From the NCBI GenBank assembly GCA_023663085.1, contig JAMPIB010000002.1:62001-126000 (forward strand): a stretch of DNA of 64,000 bases, given 5' to 3'. Shown here piece by piece: positions 25,811 through 34,778 of this stretch; the first letter of the stretch is position 1, and each line of letters opens with the position of its first letter. The stretch is from Ruminococcus sp. (GTDB taxonomy: Bacteria; Bacillota; Clostridia; Lachnospirales; Lachnospiraceae). The notes beneath the pieces are model-generated. The model did no database searches. It was not told the origin of the DNA and saw only the letters and a list, made by a program, of their open reading frames with translations. The position numbers were made by a program, and so were the translations under genes.

Positions 25811-27142
25811 TCAATCTTCCGCCAAATAGTAGCGCAGATTCCTGGCCATTCCTTTTTTTATCAACACACCTTTTTCCGTCAGTTCACGCAATAGCAGAAT
25901 AGCTGTGGCCTGGGAAATATTTAATTCCTCCTGAACATCCTTACGGATCACATATCCTTTTTTTCTGCATATCGCTATTACCGCATCGCTTCGTTCTTCT
26001 TTTGCGTAATTTCCGATATGACCCCGGAATCTTATATCTGAATCAGAATCCCGTATTTCTTCATGAAAATTTGTATTGGGAAGAGTAATGCGGAATGCGT
26101 TTCCACTCGCTTCAATCACAGGCTTTACTGCCATATCCTGATAATTCTCATTAATCTTTAAAATGCCGGTGCCATACGCCTCAATAAGATTCAGACGATA
26201 GAAAATACCGGCCAGATTCTGATTCCTAAGAACGGAAACTCCCAGCATCACATCATCTAAGGAAATTCCCTTTATCAGGCCGCCGACAGAAACAAATTCC
26301 ATGCGGTCATCAAAAATGCTGATCAAAGTCGGCGCGCTGAAAGCATAATCTCTATGCACAATGGCATTGAGCAATGCCTCCCTAATGGCTTCTACGGGAT
26401 AATCCCGCATATCTATGCGATCCAGTCCGGAAAACTCCGCACGGGTATGATTGTTACGCTCAATATAATCAAATGCCTCCTCAAGCTGTTTCAACAGGGA
26501 ACCGGACAATTCGCACCGGTCTTTGAACACCGTTTTCTGACTGCCCTCAAAAACTGCCAGCTTGATCGTATGCGTACACTGATCAGACAACATAAAAGCA
26601 AGATTTGTATACGTATTGTCTTCTCCGATCAAATGGAGCGTCCGCATCTGACTCTGCCCAAAAGCACAATCCCGTTTAGCAAAAAAAGCTGCTGCGCTTT
26701 CAAAGGTAAGCTGCTGTTGGAGCGAACGGGCCTCTTCATAACTTTCGCCGCCGGTTTCCCGGATCATATTTAAAATAGCTGTATCTGTGGCCGGAACAGT
26801 GGACGCTCCCTGCCGCACATAGACGCCTTCCGGGCGGATTCCCTTCCCCTGTAGATAATAGGGCCTTGCCGTTCCCCGGCGAACCTCCACACAAATGATA
26901 TCCTTGCCCTCCAATGTATCGTTCCTGCACTCAACAAACATGGTAATATCCGGGCGGATCGCGTCACGAACAGCATTTGTCACTCGCAGCATCGTTCCAT
27001 CTACATCCTCAACACCACATACCGTTCCGTCATCATTGATACCAATATACACATTCCCGCCATCGCTGTTTGCGAAAGCCACGATTGTATTTTTAATATC
27101 ATCAACATACTCCCTCTTATACTCTGTTGTCTTGTTTTCCAT
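25811..27142 (-). CDS. AlbA_2/Schlafen-like ATP-binding transcriptional regulator
   Basis: A 443-residue protein. The N-terminal AlbA_2 (Slfn AAA_4) domain is visible as ENKTTEYKREYVDDIKNTIVAFANSDGGNVYIGINDDGTV, followed by the C-terminal ATPase-like region (MRDYPVEAIREALLNAIVHRDYAF) characteristic of COG2865 regulators. A winged helix lies at the end (GYVIRKDVQEELNISQATAILLLRELTEKGVLIKKG). ATG 27142, 14 codons into the longest frame, is chosen because GGGGGT precedes it. The gene is preceded by an array of 10-bp repeats (27161-27230), a plausible binding site for its own winged helix. A second, only distantly similar family member is at 62374-63897. Confidence 0.88.
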   Translation of the reverse strand: MENKTTEYKREYVDDIKNTIVAFANSDGGNVYIGINDDGTVCGVEDVDGTMLRVTNAVRDAIRPDITMFVECRNDTLEGKDIICVEVRRGTARPYYLQGKGIRPEGVYVRQGASTVPATDTAILNMIRETGGESYEEARSLQQQLTFESAAAFFAKRDCAFGQSQMRTLHLIGEDNTYTNLAFMLSDQCTHTIKLAVFEGSQKTVFKDRCELSGSLLKQLEEAFDYIERNNHTRAEFSGLDRIDMRDYPVEAIREALLNAIVHRDYAFSAPTLISIFDDRMEFVSVGGLIKGISLDDVMLGVSVLRNQNLAGIFYRLNLIEAYGTGILKINENYQDMAVKPVIEASGNAFRITLPNTNFHEEIRDSDSDIRFRGHIGNYAKEERSDAVIAICRKKGYVIRKDVQEELNISQATAILLLRELTEKGVLIKKGMARNLRYYLAED

Positions 27143-27160
27143 CGGTATCGACCCCCGGTA

Positions 27161-27230
27161 ATCCAATATAACCTGACACAATCTAATATAATCTAATATG
27201 ATCTAATATAATCTAATATAATCTAATAAT
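27161..27230 (-). repeat. 10-bp tandem repeat array upstream of the AlbA-domain gene
   Basis: Seven consecutive 10-base units with consensus ATCTAATATA occupy 27161-27230. Five (27181-27230) are nearly identical, and the two next to the gene (27161-27180) are degenerate. The 10-bp period equals one helical turn, so every copy faces the same side of the DNA. On the coding strand the units read TATATTAGAT and supply -10-like hexamers. Confidence 0.85.
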
Positions 27231-27302
27231 TATTATAACCATTTTTAATAATTTTTCAACCAAAGACCATAAATAAAAATCATAATCGTTTTTACAATAT
27301 CA

Positions 27303-28421
27303 TTACGATATAATCCTTTTCACTTCCTCCACCACTCTCTCAAGCTCCGCCTCTTCCGTACAAAACAGCCGTGCCGAGGCTTCTACCGCAATCTCCGATA
27401 TCCGCCCGCCCTGCAAAAAGTGAATGTCCGCCTCCTGTAGACTGCCCGTTTTGCAGGCGTTGATGGCCCCGTTCAAGCGGTTAAAATAATCCATTAATTT
27501 ATCAAAATCCTGTATCCGGTCGATAACGCTCTCTCCAAGTTCCTGTCTCTCCAGCTCACATACTGCCACTACCTGCATGGATACTTTCAACTCGCCCGTG
27601 ATATCCGACGCCTCCATCAGCACATCCGGCCTTTTTTCCAAAGATTCCAGAAAAAAAGCTTTCGCTCCCGTCAAGTCTTTCTCCCGGAAAAAACCGGCCA
27701 GTTTCTCTTTCATCCGCTTTGTCTCATACTTTTCATCCGTCATGCCGACCTTGCACTCATAGACCTTCAACCCCTTCGTTTCTACGAAAACAAGCAGCAG
27801 AAATTCAGAAATGAAACCGAAAACCCGCTTATGATAATCATCATAGCTGTCGGCGTCGATCTTTTTTTCCACCTCGTCAAAAATGGAAAACAACCATGTA
27901 CAGTACTCGTCATACAGAGCCTTTTTTGCAACTAACATATTGGCGAAATAAGTACCGTTACCGTGCACGAGGCGCTCAAAGTTCTCATAATGATCCGGAT
28001 ACTTCTCTCTGATGACTTCCCCGGTCGTGATAAGATCAAAAATGTTATAGTCGCTGGCATAGCCATCAAAATAAGAGAAATTCAGTTTTAACTTCTTGGA
28101 AACGATCATATCATAATCCTGCAAAATGGAAAGATAATCCCTTTCACTGAAGATTCTGCCTTTCTCGGTGCAAAAATATCTTCTGTAATGACAGATGCCT
28201 ACATAATCTTTGGTACGCACGTTTTTCCAGACCCAGTATACACCCGTGAGTTCGCCATAATAGCAATTTTTATCAGATATGCTATTCCCGCTATCATCAC
28301 CCGCGTATCCCAGATCCTTACTACACGCCCGCCCGACATGCAGCGGAACATAGATCGCATCGGCAGGCTCCTTGAACTTTTTATGGGTCATTGTAAAAAT
28401 AGTAACTGACATGTGTGTCAT
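27303..28421 (-). CDS. DUF4422 domain protein (putative glycosyltransferase)
   Basis: A 372-residue protein. The first 230 residues match DUF4422: VTIFTMTHKKF, YVPLHVGRACSKDLGYAGDDSGNSISDKN, YYGELTGVYWVWKNV, YVGICHYRRYF and the later GNGTYFANMLVAKKALYDEYCTWLF. These domains are associated with capsule and glycan synthesis clusters and are thought to be GT-A glycosyltransferases, though activities are largely unproven. The C-terminal 140 residues are helical and charged. Two in-frame ATGs (28421 and 28412) are possible, each with imperfect spacing from AAAGGA. It lies 9 bases after the MATE transporter gene and is probably co-transcribed. Confidence 0.82.
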   Translation of the reverse strand: MTHMSVTIFTMTHKKFKEPADAIYVPLHVGRACSKDLGYAGDDSGNSISDKNCYYGELTGVYWVWKNVRTKDYVGICHYRRYFCTEKGRIFSERDYLSILQDYDMIVSKKLKLNFSYFDGYASDYNIFDLITTGEVIREKYPDHYENFERLVHGNGTYFANMLVAKKALYDEYCTWLFSIFDEVEKKIDADSYDDYHKRVFGFISEFLLLVFVETKGLKVYECKVGMTDEKYETKRMKEKLAGFFREKDLTGAKAFFLESLEKRPDVLMEASDITGELKVSMQVVAVCELERQELGESVIDRIQDFDKLMDYFNRLNGAINACKTGSLQEADIHFLQGGRISEIAVEASARLFCTEEAELERVVEEVKRIIS

Positions 28422-28430
28422 CCATCCTTT

Positions 28431-29783
28431 TCAAATTATCGGCTGCCCGCTGCGGATCCTCTCAATATCTTTACGCACGAAAATATAAGCCGGGATCAGG
28501 AAGATATCCGCAAATATCCAGGCCAGCGGATTGGCGAAACCGACCGCGGTAAATCCAAAATACGGCACCAGTACAAAACCTGCCAGCCCTCTGGCTACCA
28601 TTTCAAACATACCCGCAAAAACAGCCAGCCTGCTGTATCCCATACCCTGTATCAGAAACCTCACGATATTGACAAGCGCGAGCGCAAAATAAAAGCAGAC
28701 ATTCATCGTCACATACCACTGTGCATTTTCCAGGATCGCTGTCTCTCCTCTGTCCAGAAACAGTAGCAGCAGCGAACGGCCAAAAAGCAGGATCACACCG
28801 AGTGCGATCACCGAATATGCGGCACCCAATACTACACAGCTTTTGAGCCCTTTTCCAATCCTGTCAAATTTCCCGGCGCCGACGTTTTGTCCGCCATATG
28901 TGGCCATCGTCGAACCCATGGCATCAAACGGACACATCAGGAACATACTGAGTTTACCGCCTGCCGTAACAGTCGCCACCGCGTCGGAACCGATACTGTT
29001 GACCGCACTCTGTAAAATAACGCTGCCGATCGCCGTAATGGAATACTGCAAGCCCATCGGCAGACCCATGCCGCAGAGTTTACTCATAAAGTTCCTGTCT
29101 TTCATCCAGTCGTCTTTCTCCATTTGCAGGATAGTGAACTTTTTCCGCATGAAAAGAAAACAGCAGATCCCCGCAACTGCCTGCGAAGTCACCGTAGCAA
29201 TGGCCGCGCCCGCAACACCCCAGTGAAAAACGATGATGCACAGCAGATCCAGCCCGATATTTAAGATTGCCGCCATCGTCAGGAAAATGACCGGCGTTTT
29301 GCTGTCTCCGAGCGAACGGATGATGGCCGAGGTCATATTGTAAAGATAAGTGACCGGGATCCCCAGAAAAATAATGACTATGTAGCTGTAGGAACCGTCA
29401 ATGATATTGTCTGGCGTCTGCATCAGACGTAAGATCGGGCGGCATAACAGCACGACCGCTATGGTCATAACGACCGCAAATACCACGGCCAGTCTGACGC
29501 CGTTTGTCACATATCTGCGCAGATTTTTCTCATTTCCCGCACCGAACTCCTGCGCCACCGGAATGGCAAATCCGTTACAGATGCCCATACAAAAACCGAT
29601 GATAAGAAAATTGACCGATCCGGTCGCCCCAACAGCCGCCAGGGCGTTCACGCCCAGATAGTGCCCGACGATAATGGTATCTACCATACTGTAGAATTGC
29701 TGAAATAACAACCCGAACAACATAGGAATGGAAAATCCGAGGATCAGCTTCATCGGACTTCCCTGCGTCATATCTTTTTGCAT
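28431..29783 (-). CDS. MATE-family efflux transporter
   Basis: A 450-residue protein with 12 predicted helices in two homologous halves. The N-terminus DMTQGSPMKLILGFSIPMLFGLLFQQFYSMVDTIIVG is the DinF/NorM-type MatE signature, and the helix 7 region SKLCGMGLPMGLQYSITAIG repeats it. It probably exports drugs or metabolites using Na+ or H+. ATG 29783 is preferred to the upstream frame because AGG precedes it at 9 bases and the family's N-terminus starts there. It is the first gene of a probable two-gene unit with the DUF4422 gene. Confidence 0.93.
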   Translation of the reverse strand: MQKDMTQGSPMKLILGFSIPMLFGLLFQQFYSMVDTIIVGHYLGVNALAAVGATGSVNFLIIGFCMGICNGFAIPVAQEFGAGNEKNLRRYVTNGVRLAVVFAVVMTIAVVLLCRPILRLMQTPDNIIDGSYSYIVIIFLGIPVTYLYNMTSAIIRSLGDSKTPVIFLTMAAILNIGLDLLCIIVFHWGVAGAAIATVTSQAVAGICCFLFMRKKFTILQMEKDDWMKDRNFMSKLCGMGLPMGLQYSITAIGSVILQSAVNSIGSDAVATVTAGGKLSMFLMCPFDAMGSTMATYGGQNVGAGKFDRIGKGLKSCVVLGAAYSVIALGVILLFGRSLLLLFLDRGETAILENAQWYVTMNVCFYFALALVNIVRFLIQGMGYSRLAVFAGMFEMVARGLAGFVLVPYFGFTAVGFANPLAWIFADIFLIPAYIFVRKDIERIRSGQPII

Positions 29784-30005
29784 AATGATAATCCTGCCCT
29801 TTCCACAGCAGCGCAAAAAATTTTTTCACATTTTGCTCCTCTGCTTCAAAAAATATTGAAATCTTCTACACAATACCATATGCAGGGGAATTGTCAAGTA
29901 AAATATTTTTCACAATTGGCGCAGCCCACATTTTATGGTACAATAAAAATATCCAGTCAGCGCTTTACTGGCAAAGACAGCAATTTCCCATCATAAGAAA
30001 GAAGC

Positions 30006-30473
30006 GTGCGTCACATGAACAGACTCCGTGTTCTGCATGATAAAGTCAAATATCATAAATTCCGCGAAAATATCGTGACCAACGCAGGCGCTTATAAGCG
30101 ATACATAAGCGCTTTTGAAGCGCTGTTAAATGAATTTGCCAAAGAAATAGAAAACGCCAAAAAAACTGACCCCGCCGCAAGGGACAAGGGTCAGCAGATG
30201 CTTTTTGAATTAGACCGGCATGGTTTTCTATCGGATACCAAAGACAAACTTCTATATTTAAGTCATATCGGCGGACTCTATTACGCCTCCGGCCGCTATG
30301 ATACCGAATCACAGATGCGCGTCATCATGGCGCAGCTTGAAAGCGCTCTAAGCAGTATCCATGAATATATCGTAAGCGGAATGGTCAGCTTTTTCCTCTA
30401 TTACCCGGACAAAAATGACATGCGTGTCATGCGTTTTAAATGGCAGAAGACCGGATATATAAAACAATCCTGA
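30006..30473 (+). CDS. Hypothetical soluble protein (155 aa)
   Basis: A basic, alpha-helical-looking protein of 155 residues (or 152 from ATG 30015) with no membrane segment, signal or family I recognise. It has a Lys/Glu-rich helical region (EALLNEFAKEIENAKKTDPAARDK) and a Tyr-rich C-terminus. The upstream GAAAGAAG is a weak ribosome site. It is a single gene, divergent from the MATE gene and convergent with the flavo-diiron gene. Coding-like base use supports it as real; function unknown. Confidence 0.6.
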   Translation: MRHMNRLRVLHDKVKYHKFRENIVTNAGAYKRYISAFEALLNEFAKEIENAKKTDPAARDKGQQMLFELDRHGFLSDTKDKLLYLSHIGGLYYASGRYDTESQMRVIMAQLESALSSIHEYIVSGMVSFFLYYPDKNDMRVMRFKWQKTGYIKQS

Positions 30474-30525
30474 TCCGGCTATCCCCACCGCGGCGTCACG
30501 ATTCTCCGGCGTCTGTGCGCCGTAG

Positions 30526-31695
30526 TTATACAAGCGCCTGCGCGAGCTGTTCAAGCTGGGCTTCGGAGGCCGCATCCAGCGTGGACTTTATCGTCACCGT
30601 CGGTTCCAATATAGTGATGTCTTTCATTTCTGCAAAACGCTCTTTCATCAGCTTGCCCGCCAGAGGCGCCCAGCTGCCGTTTTCCATGATGCCGACTCTG
30701 CGTTTCTGATAATTCTTGGACTTCAGACGCGCAAGAAAACTTTCCATGCAGGGGAATAGTCCGGCGTCATAAGTCGCCGCGGCTGTTACCAGCCTGTCAT
30801 AGCGACAGGCATCCTCGATCACTTCCGCCATATCCTCACGCGCCAGATCGGATACGACTACCTTTTCCACACCTTTTGCGCGCAAAATCTCCGCCAGTTT
30901 CTCCGCCGCTTTACCCGTATTGCCATGAATGGAGGCATAAGCGATCAGCACGCCTTTATCCTCCGGCTCGTAACTGCTCCAGATCTGATATTTTTCCAGA
31001 TAATACGCCAGATTCTCCGATAAGACCGGCCCATGCAGAGGACAAATTGTCCGGATATCCAGCGCCGCCGCTTTCTTTAATAATGCCTGCACCTGCGCGC
31101 CATATTTTCCAACAATATTAAAATAATAACGTCTCGCCTCGCAGACCCAGTCCTCGTCTGTATCCAGCGCGCCGAACTTCCCGAAGCCGTCTGCGGAGAA
31201 TAATACTTTTTCTGTTTTTTCATATGTGACCATGACTTCCGGCCAGTGCACCATAGGCGCCATTACAAATGTAAGCGCATGTCTGCCGAGTGTCAGTTCA
31301 TCGCCTTCTTTTACGGTAACTGTCCTGCCATCCATAGAAAAAGTAAAAAACTGCGCCAGCATCGTCAACGTCTTAGCGTTGCCGACAAGCTGCGTATGCG
31401 GATATTTTTCCATGAATTTTTGCAGACTTCCGCTGTGATCCGGTTCCACATGGGACACAATGATGTAATCCGGCTCTTTTTCTCCCAATACGCGCTCCAG
31501 ATTGGCAAACCACTCTTTTTCCGCCCGCAGATCCACGCTGTCCATAACGGCAGTCTTATCATCCAGGATCACATAAGAATTGTATGATACCCCGTTTGGC
31601 ACCACATACTGGCTTTCAAATAAGGTAATTGTCTTGTCATCCACGCCCACATACTGAATGGCGTCGGATATCGCTGTATTTTTTTTATCGCTCAT
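30526..31695 (-). CDS. A-type flavoprotein (flavo-diiron protein, FprA family)
   Basis: A 389-residue enzyme. The N-terminal metallo-beta-lactamase-like domain carries the diiron ligands: H82-x-E84-x-D86-H87 in SHVEPDHSG, H150 in PMVHWPEV, D169 in FSADGFG and H221 in CPLHGP. A C-terminal flavodoxin domain begins near residue 248 with the FMN loop YASIHGNTGKAAE. These proteins reduce O2 to water and/or NO to N2O and protect anaerobes from oxidative or nitrosative stress. Start ATG 31695 has GGGAAGGAG upstream; the longer frame's 25 extra residues are not family-like. No rubredoxin gene is adjacent. Confidence 0.96.
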   Translation of the reverse strand: MSDKKNTAISDAIQYVGVDDKTITLFESQYVVPNGVSYNSYVILDDKTAVMDSVDLRAEKEWFANLERVLGEKEPDYIIVSHVEPDHSGSLQKFMEKYPHTQLVGNAKTLTMLAQFFTFSMDGRTVTVKEGDELTLGRHALTFVMAPMVHWPEVMVTYEKTEKVLFSADGFGKFGALDTDEDWVCEARRYYFNIVGKYGAQVQALLKKAAALDIRTICPLHGPVLSENLAYYLEKYQIWSSYEPEDKGVLIAYASIHGNTGKAAEKLAEILRAKGVEKVVVSDLAREDMAEVIEDACRYDRLVTAAATYDAGLFPCMESFLARLKSKNYQKRRVGIMENGSWAPLAGKLMKERFAEMKDITILEPTVTIKSTLDAASEAQLEQLAQALV

Positions 31696-31780
31696 TCTGA
31701 TTACTCCTTCCCTGCATTTCGATGTCTCCCCATCTATTAAGGTTATATCATAGCAGCCCCTTTTTCGCAAGCTTCAATCC

Positions 31781-31864
31781 ATGATGCAACTTTGATGCAA
31801 ATTTGATGCGTTTTTGATGCAAAGATTATGCCTTTTTGATGCAAGTTTGATGCAGGAATGATGC
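31781..31864 (+). promoter_or_regulatory. Array of eight 11-bp-spaced GATGC sites upstream of the VIT/vWA gene
   Basis: The core GATGC (mostly TTTGATGCAA) begins at 31783, 31794, 31805, 31816, 31827 (variant TATGC), 31838, 31849 and 31860: eight sites with an exact 11-base step. The last site lies 50 bases upstream of the VIT/vWA ATG, where a -35 box would be; a GATAAG-like -10 is 18 bases on. The same motif, period and orientation recur at 43553-43613. Confidence 0.85.
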
Positions 31865-31914
31865 CTTTGTGTTGTAGCATAAGGATAAGCGATATGCAAG
31901 AAAGGATGTGCAAG

Positions 31915-33936
31915 ATGAAAAAACACAGAATATTATTATGTTTCCTGTCCGTTTTGTTTTTCTTTATCAGTTATGCTCCCACAGCGTATGCCGAAGAAGA
32001 GGAAGAAAATGCGGACAAGACCCGTGCGCCGTATTTTTATGTAGAAAGCGAAGAAGTCGGCGTAGACTGTTTCCCCTTAAAAAGTACAGACGTCAGAACA
32101 AACATCGAAGGTATCATTGCCGATACCTATGTCGTACAGACTTATACCAATGAAGGGGCCAGCCCGATCAATGCCAGTTATATCTTTCCGGCCTCAACCA
32201 AAGTCACGATACACGGTATGCAGATGCAGATCGGCAATCAGACCGTGACTGCCACTATCAAGGAAAAAGAAGAAGCTGCACAGGAATTTGAGGCCGCCAA
32301 AAGCGAAGGTAAAAGCGCCTCTATGCTGTCCGAGCAGCGGGCCAATGTATTCACGATGGACGTAGCTAACATCATGCCCGGCGATGAAGTGCGTATCGAA
32401 CTGCATTATACGGAGCTGATCATGCCAGCGGATGGAACCTATCAGTTCGTCTTTCCAACCGTCACCGGCCCCCGCTATGTCGGCCCCGTTCTGGACGATA
32501 CCGGCAATCGGGACGAATGGACAGGAACGCCGTATCTTACCGAAGGCAGTACACCGAAAGACACCTATAACATCCACGTCAGCGTCTCCTCCGGCGTGCC
32601 GATCTCTTCGCTTTCCAGCAGTTCGCATGAGATCAACATTGGCTGGAGCGAAAATACGAAAGCCGAAGTTTCTCTGGCCAATCCTGCCGATTACGCCGGG
32701 AACCGCGATTTTATACTGGATTATAAACTGACCGGTGAACAGATAAGCACCGGACTCATCACAAGCCAGACTGAAAATGAAAATTGTTTCATGCTGATGA
32801 TACAGCCGCCGGAGCGCTATGAAGCCGACGAAGTCCCACCCAGAGAATATATCTTTGTGCTGGATGTATCCGGCTCCATGTCCGGCTTTCCGCTAGATAC
32901 CGCGAAAAAGCTGATTGGCGACCTCGTATCAGGACTGCGGGAGACAGACACTTTCAATCTGATCCTATTTTCCGGGACTTCTCTGCAAATGGCTCACCGC
33001 TCCGTCCCGGCCACACAGGAAAATATCGACAAGGCAATCCGTCTGATCAACGAACAGACCGGCGCCGGTGGAACCGAACTGGCCTCTGCACTCGAAGACG
33101 CTCTGCTCATTCCTGCCGATGATGATTTCTCCCGTAACGTCGTCATTATCACCGATGGTTATATATACGGTGAATCAGATGTTTTTAAATTAATAAACGA
33201 TAATCTTAATAAGGCGGACTTTTTCTCCTTCGGTATTGGCTCCGCTGTCAACCGTTATCTGATCGAAGGTATTGCCACGATTGGTCAGGGCGAACCGTTT
33301 ATCGTTACCGATGAGGAAGAAGCGCCCGTTATGGCCGAACGGTTCCGTACCTACATACAATCGCCTGTTTTAACAGATATTAAAGTATCGTTTGAAAATT
33401 TTGACGCCTATGATGTGGAACCCGCCATCCTGCCGACCCTTTATGCGCAGAAGCCTATCGTCCTGCTCGGAAAATGGAATGGCGAAGTGAGCGGCACTAT
33501 CAATATCAGCGGCATGACAGGGGATGGAGAATTTACCCAGAGCATCCATGTTGCAGACGCTGTCGCAGGTTCCAATGACGCCGTAGGTTACTTGTGGGCC
33601 AGAAAACGCGTGGAGCGTCTGACCGATTACGGCATGAATACAGCGAACCCCGACGTACAGTCAGAAGTCACACAGATCGGTCTGAATTATCACATGATAA
33701 CGCCATATACTTCCTTTATCGCAGTAATAGATACTGTCAGAAACCCCGACGGCAATAGTACGGACATCGACCAGCCGCTCCCTCTGCCTCTGGAAGTTTC
33801 CAATCTGGCAGTCGGCTACCGCATCGGTTCAGAGCCGCATGAACTTCTACTATTCGCTCTGCTGATCGCTGTCATGTTCGTGCCTGCGTTTTTAAAAAAA
33901 CACCGCCGGACAGCAACTAAACGAGAAGAAGGATAA
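31915..33936 (+). CDS. VIT/vWA-domain surface protein with exosortase-type C-terminal sorting signal
   Basis: A 673-residue exported protein. A signal peptide (KKHRILLCFLSVLFFFISYAPTAYA) is followed by a VIT domain (about 40-180: VDCFPLKSTDVRTNIEG...TYTNEG...YIFPASTKVTIHGMQM...FTMDVANIMPGD) and a vWA domain with an intact MIDAS (DVSGS, then TGAGGTEL and ITDG). The C-terminus is tripartite: SEP about 35 residues from the end, a 17-residue hydrophobic helix (LLLFALLIAVMFVPAFL) and a basic tail (KKHRRTATKREE). This is like MSEP-CTERM exosortase substrates. The exosortase gene follows 7 bases downstream. AAAGGATG precedes ATG 31915. It probably works as a metal-dependent adhesion module at the surface. 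Confidence 0.88.
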   Translation: MKKHRILLCFLSVLFFFISYAPTAYAEEEEENADKTRAPYFYVESEEVGVDCFPLKSTDVRTNIEGIIADTYVVQTYTNEGASPINASYIFPASTKVTIHGMQMQIGNQTVTATIKEKEEAAQEFEAAKSEGKSASMLSEQRANVFTMDVANIMPGDEVRIELHYTELIMPADGTYQFVFPTVTGPRYVGPVLDDTGNRDEWTGTPYLTEGSTPKDTYNIHVSVSSGVPISSLSSSSHEINIGWSENTKAEVSLANPADYAGNRDFILDYKLTGEQISTGLITSQTENENCFMLMIQPPERYEADEVPPREYIFVLDVSGSMSGFPLDTAKKLIGDLVSGLRETDTFNLILFSGTSLQMAHRSVPATQENIDKAIRLINEQTGAGGTELASALEDALLIPADDDFSRNVVIITDGYIYGESDVFKLINDNLNKADFFSFGIGSAVNRYLIEGIATIGQGEPFIVTDEEEAPVMAERFRTYIQSPVLTDIKVSFENFDAYDVEPAILPTLYAQKPIVLLGKWNGEVSGTINISGMTGDGEFTQSIHVADAVAGSNDAVGYLWARKRVERLTDYGMNTANPDVQSEVTQIGLNYHMITPYTSFIAVIDTVRNPDGNSTDIDQPLPLPLEVSNLAVGYRIGSEPHELLLFALLIAVMFVPAFLKKHRRTATKREEG

Positions 33937-33943
33937 ATAAAGC

Positions 33944-34777
33944 ATGAAGCATATCAATAAACAAGCGTTCAAAACCGCATTAAAAAACTACTGGCCGCTC
34001 TGTATGGCGGCGGCCGCAACTTCTCTTATACTATATTATTTCAGCCGCTCGAAAGACGCCGATATGCTGACATGGATACTGACTCCCACCGCAAGGTGGG
34101 TCAGTATCCTCAGCGGTATTTCTTTTGAGTATCTTCCGCACCAGGGGTATGTAAACCACTTTCATCAGTTTCTGATCGCCCCTTCCTGCGCGGGCGGGCG
34201 CTTTATGCTGCTCACTTTTCTGATGTTAAACTTTTCTTTTTGGCCTTTTTCTTTACAAACTATAACCTCTTTGGATGAGAAAAAGGATTTAAAAAAAGAT
34301 TATTTATGGTTCGGTTTCAGTATTATCTTTGCCTATATTGCCACTGTTTTCGTAAACGGTATCCGCATCGTACTTTCGATCTTTCTTCCCGGCATTCTGG
34401 AAAAGCGGCATCTTTTAAACGGGCTGTTGACTCCCGACAGACTGCATACGCTGATCGGAACGGTATCCTATTTTACGTTTCTGTGCGTGATCTATCTGCT
34501 CGCTTCTTTTATCCGCAGACGTATGTTTATGCCATATGCGCCAGAATCTGCTCCAATATCAGATGGTGCCTTTGTCCGTTTTACAAGACACCATAGACTG
34601 TCCGTTCCGATGTTCTGGTATCTTCTAATTGTACTGGCCCTGCCGCTTGCCAAGAGGATATACCTCCATGAATGGGAAGGCTTCGGCCAATATGCGGCAT
34701 TGATCCTGTGCGTGTGTGCCGGGATGTGGGCGGTATTTATGATTATCGGGAAAATCGGGGAGCGGTATGGGAAATAA
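33944..34777 (+). CDS. Exosortase (XrtK-like) dedicated to the adjacent VIT/vWA protein
   Basis: A 277-residue membrane protein with about seven or eight helices. The exosortase/archaeosortase catalytic triad is visible: Cys82 in LIAPSCAGGRF, Arg141 in FVNGIRIVLS and His168 in DRLHTLIGTVSYF. These transmembrane cysteine proteases cut a C-terminal sorting signal and probably transfer the protein to an envelope anchor. The overall pattern and the SEP motif of its neighbour suggest the exosortase K group, but this is from memory of the family. No other substrate is in the window, so a one-enzyme, one-target pair is likely. It is co-transcribed with the VIT/vWA gene. The stop is one base from that of the convergent Rpn gene. 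Confidence 0.85.
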   Translation: MKHINKQAFKTALKNYWPLCMAAAATSLILYYFSRSKDADMLTWILTPTARWVSILSGISFEYLPHQGYVNHFHQFLIAPSCAGGRFMLLTFLMLNFSFWPFSLQTITSLDEKKDLKKDYLWFGFSIIFAYIATVFVNGIRIVLSIFLPGILEKRHLLNGLLTPDRLHTLIGTVSYFTFLCVIYLLASFIRRRMFMPYAPESAPISDGAFVRFTRHHRLSVPMFWYLLIVLALPLAKRIYLHEWEGFGQYAALILCVCAGMWAVFMIIGKIGERYGK

Positions 34778-34778
34778 G

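Noticed and set aside
31781..31864. Short regularly spaced repeats that could be mistaken for a CRISPR-like array.
   Set aside because: The period is 11 bases with no spacers of CRISPR length, and the arrays sit at promoters; regulator sites explain them better.
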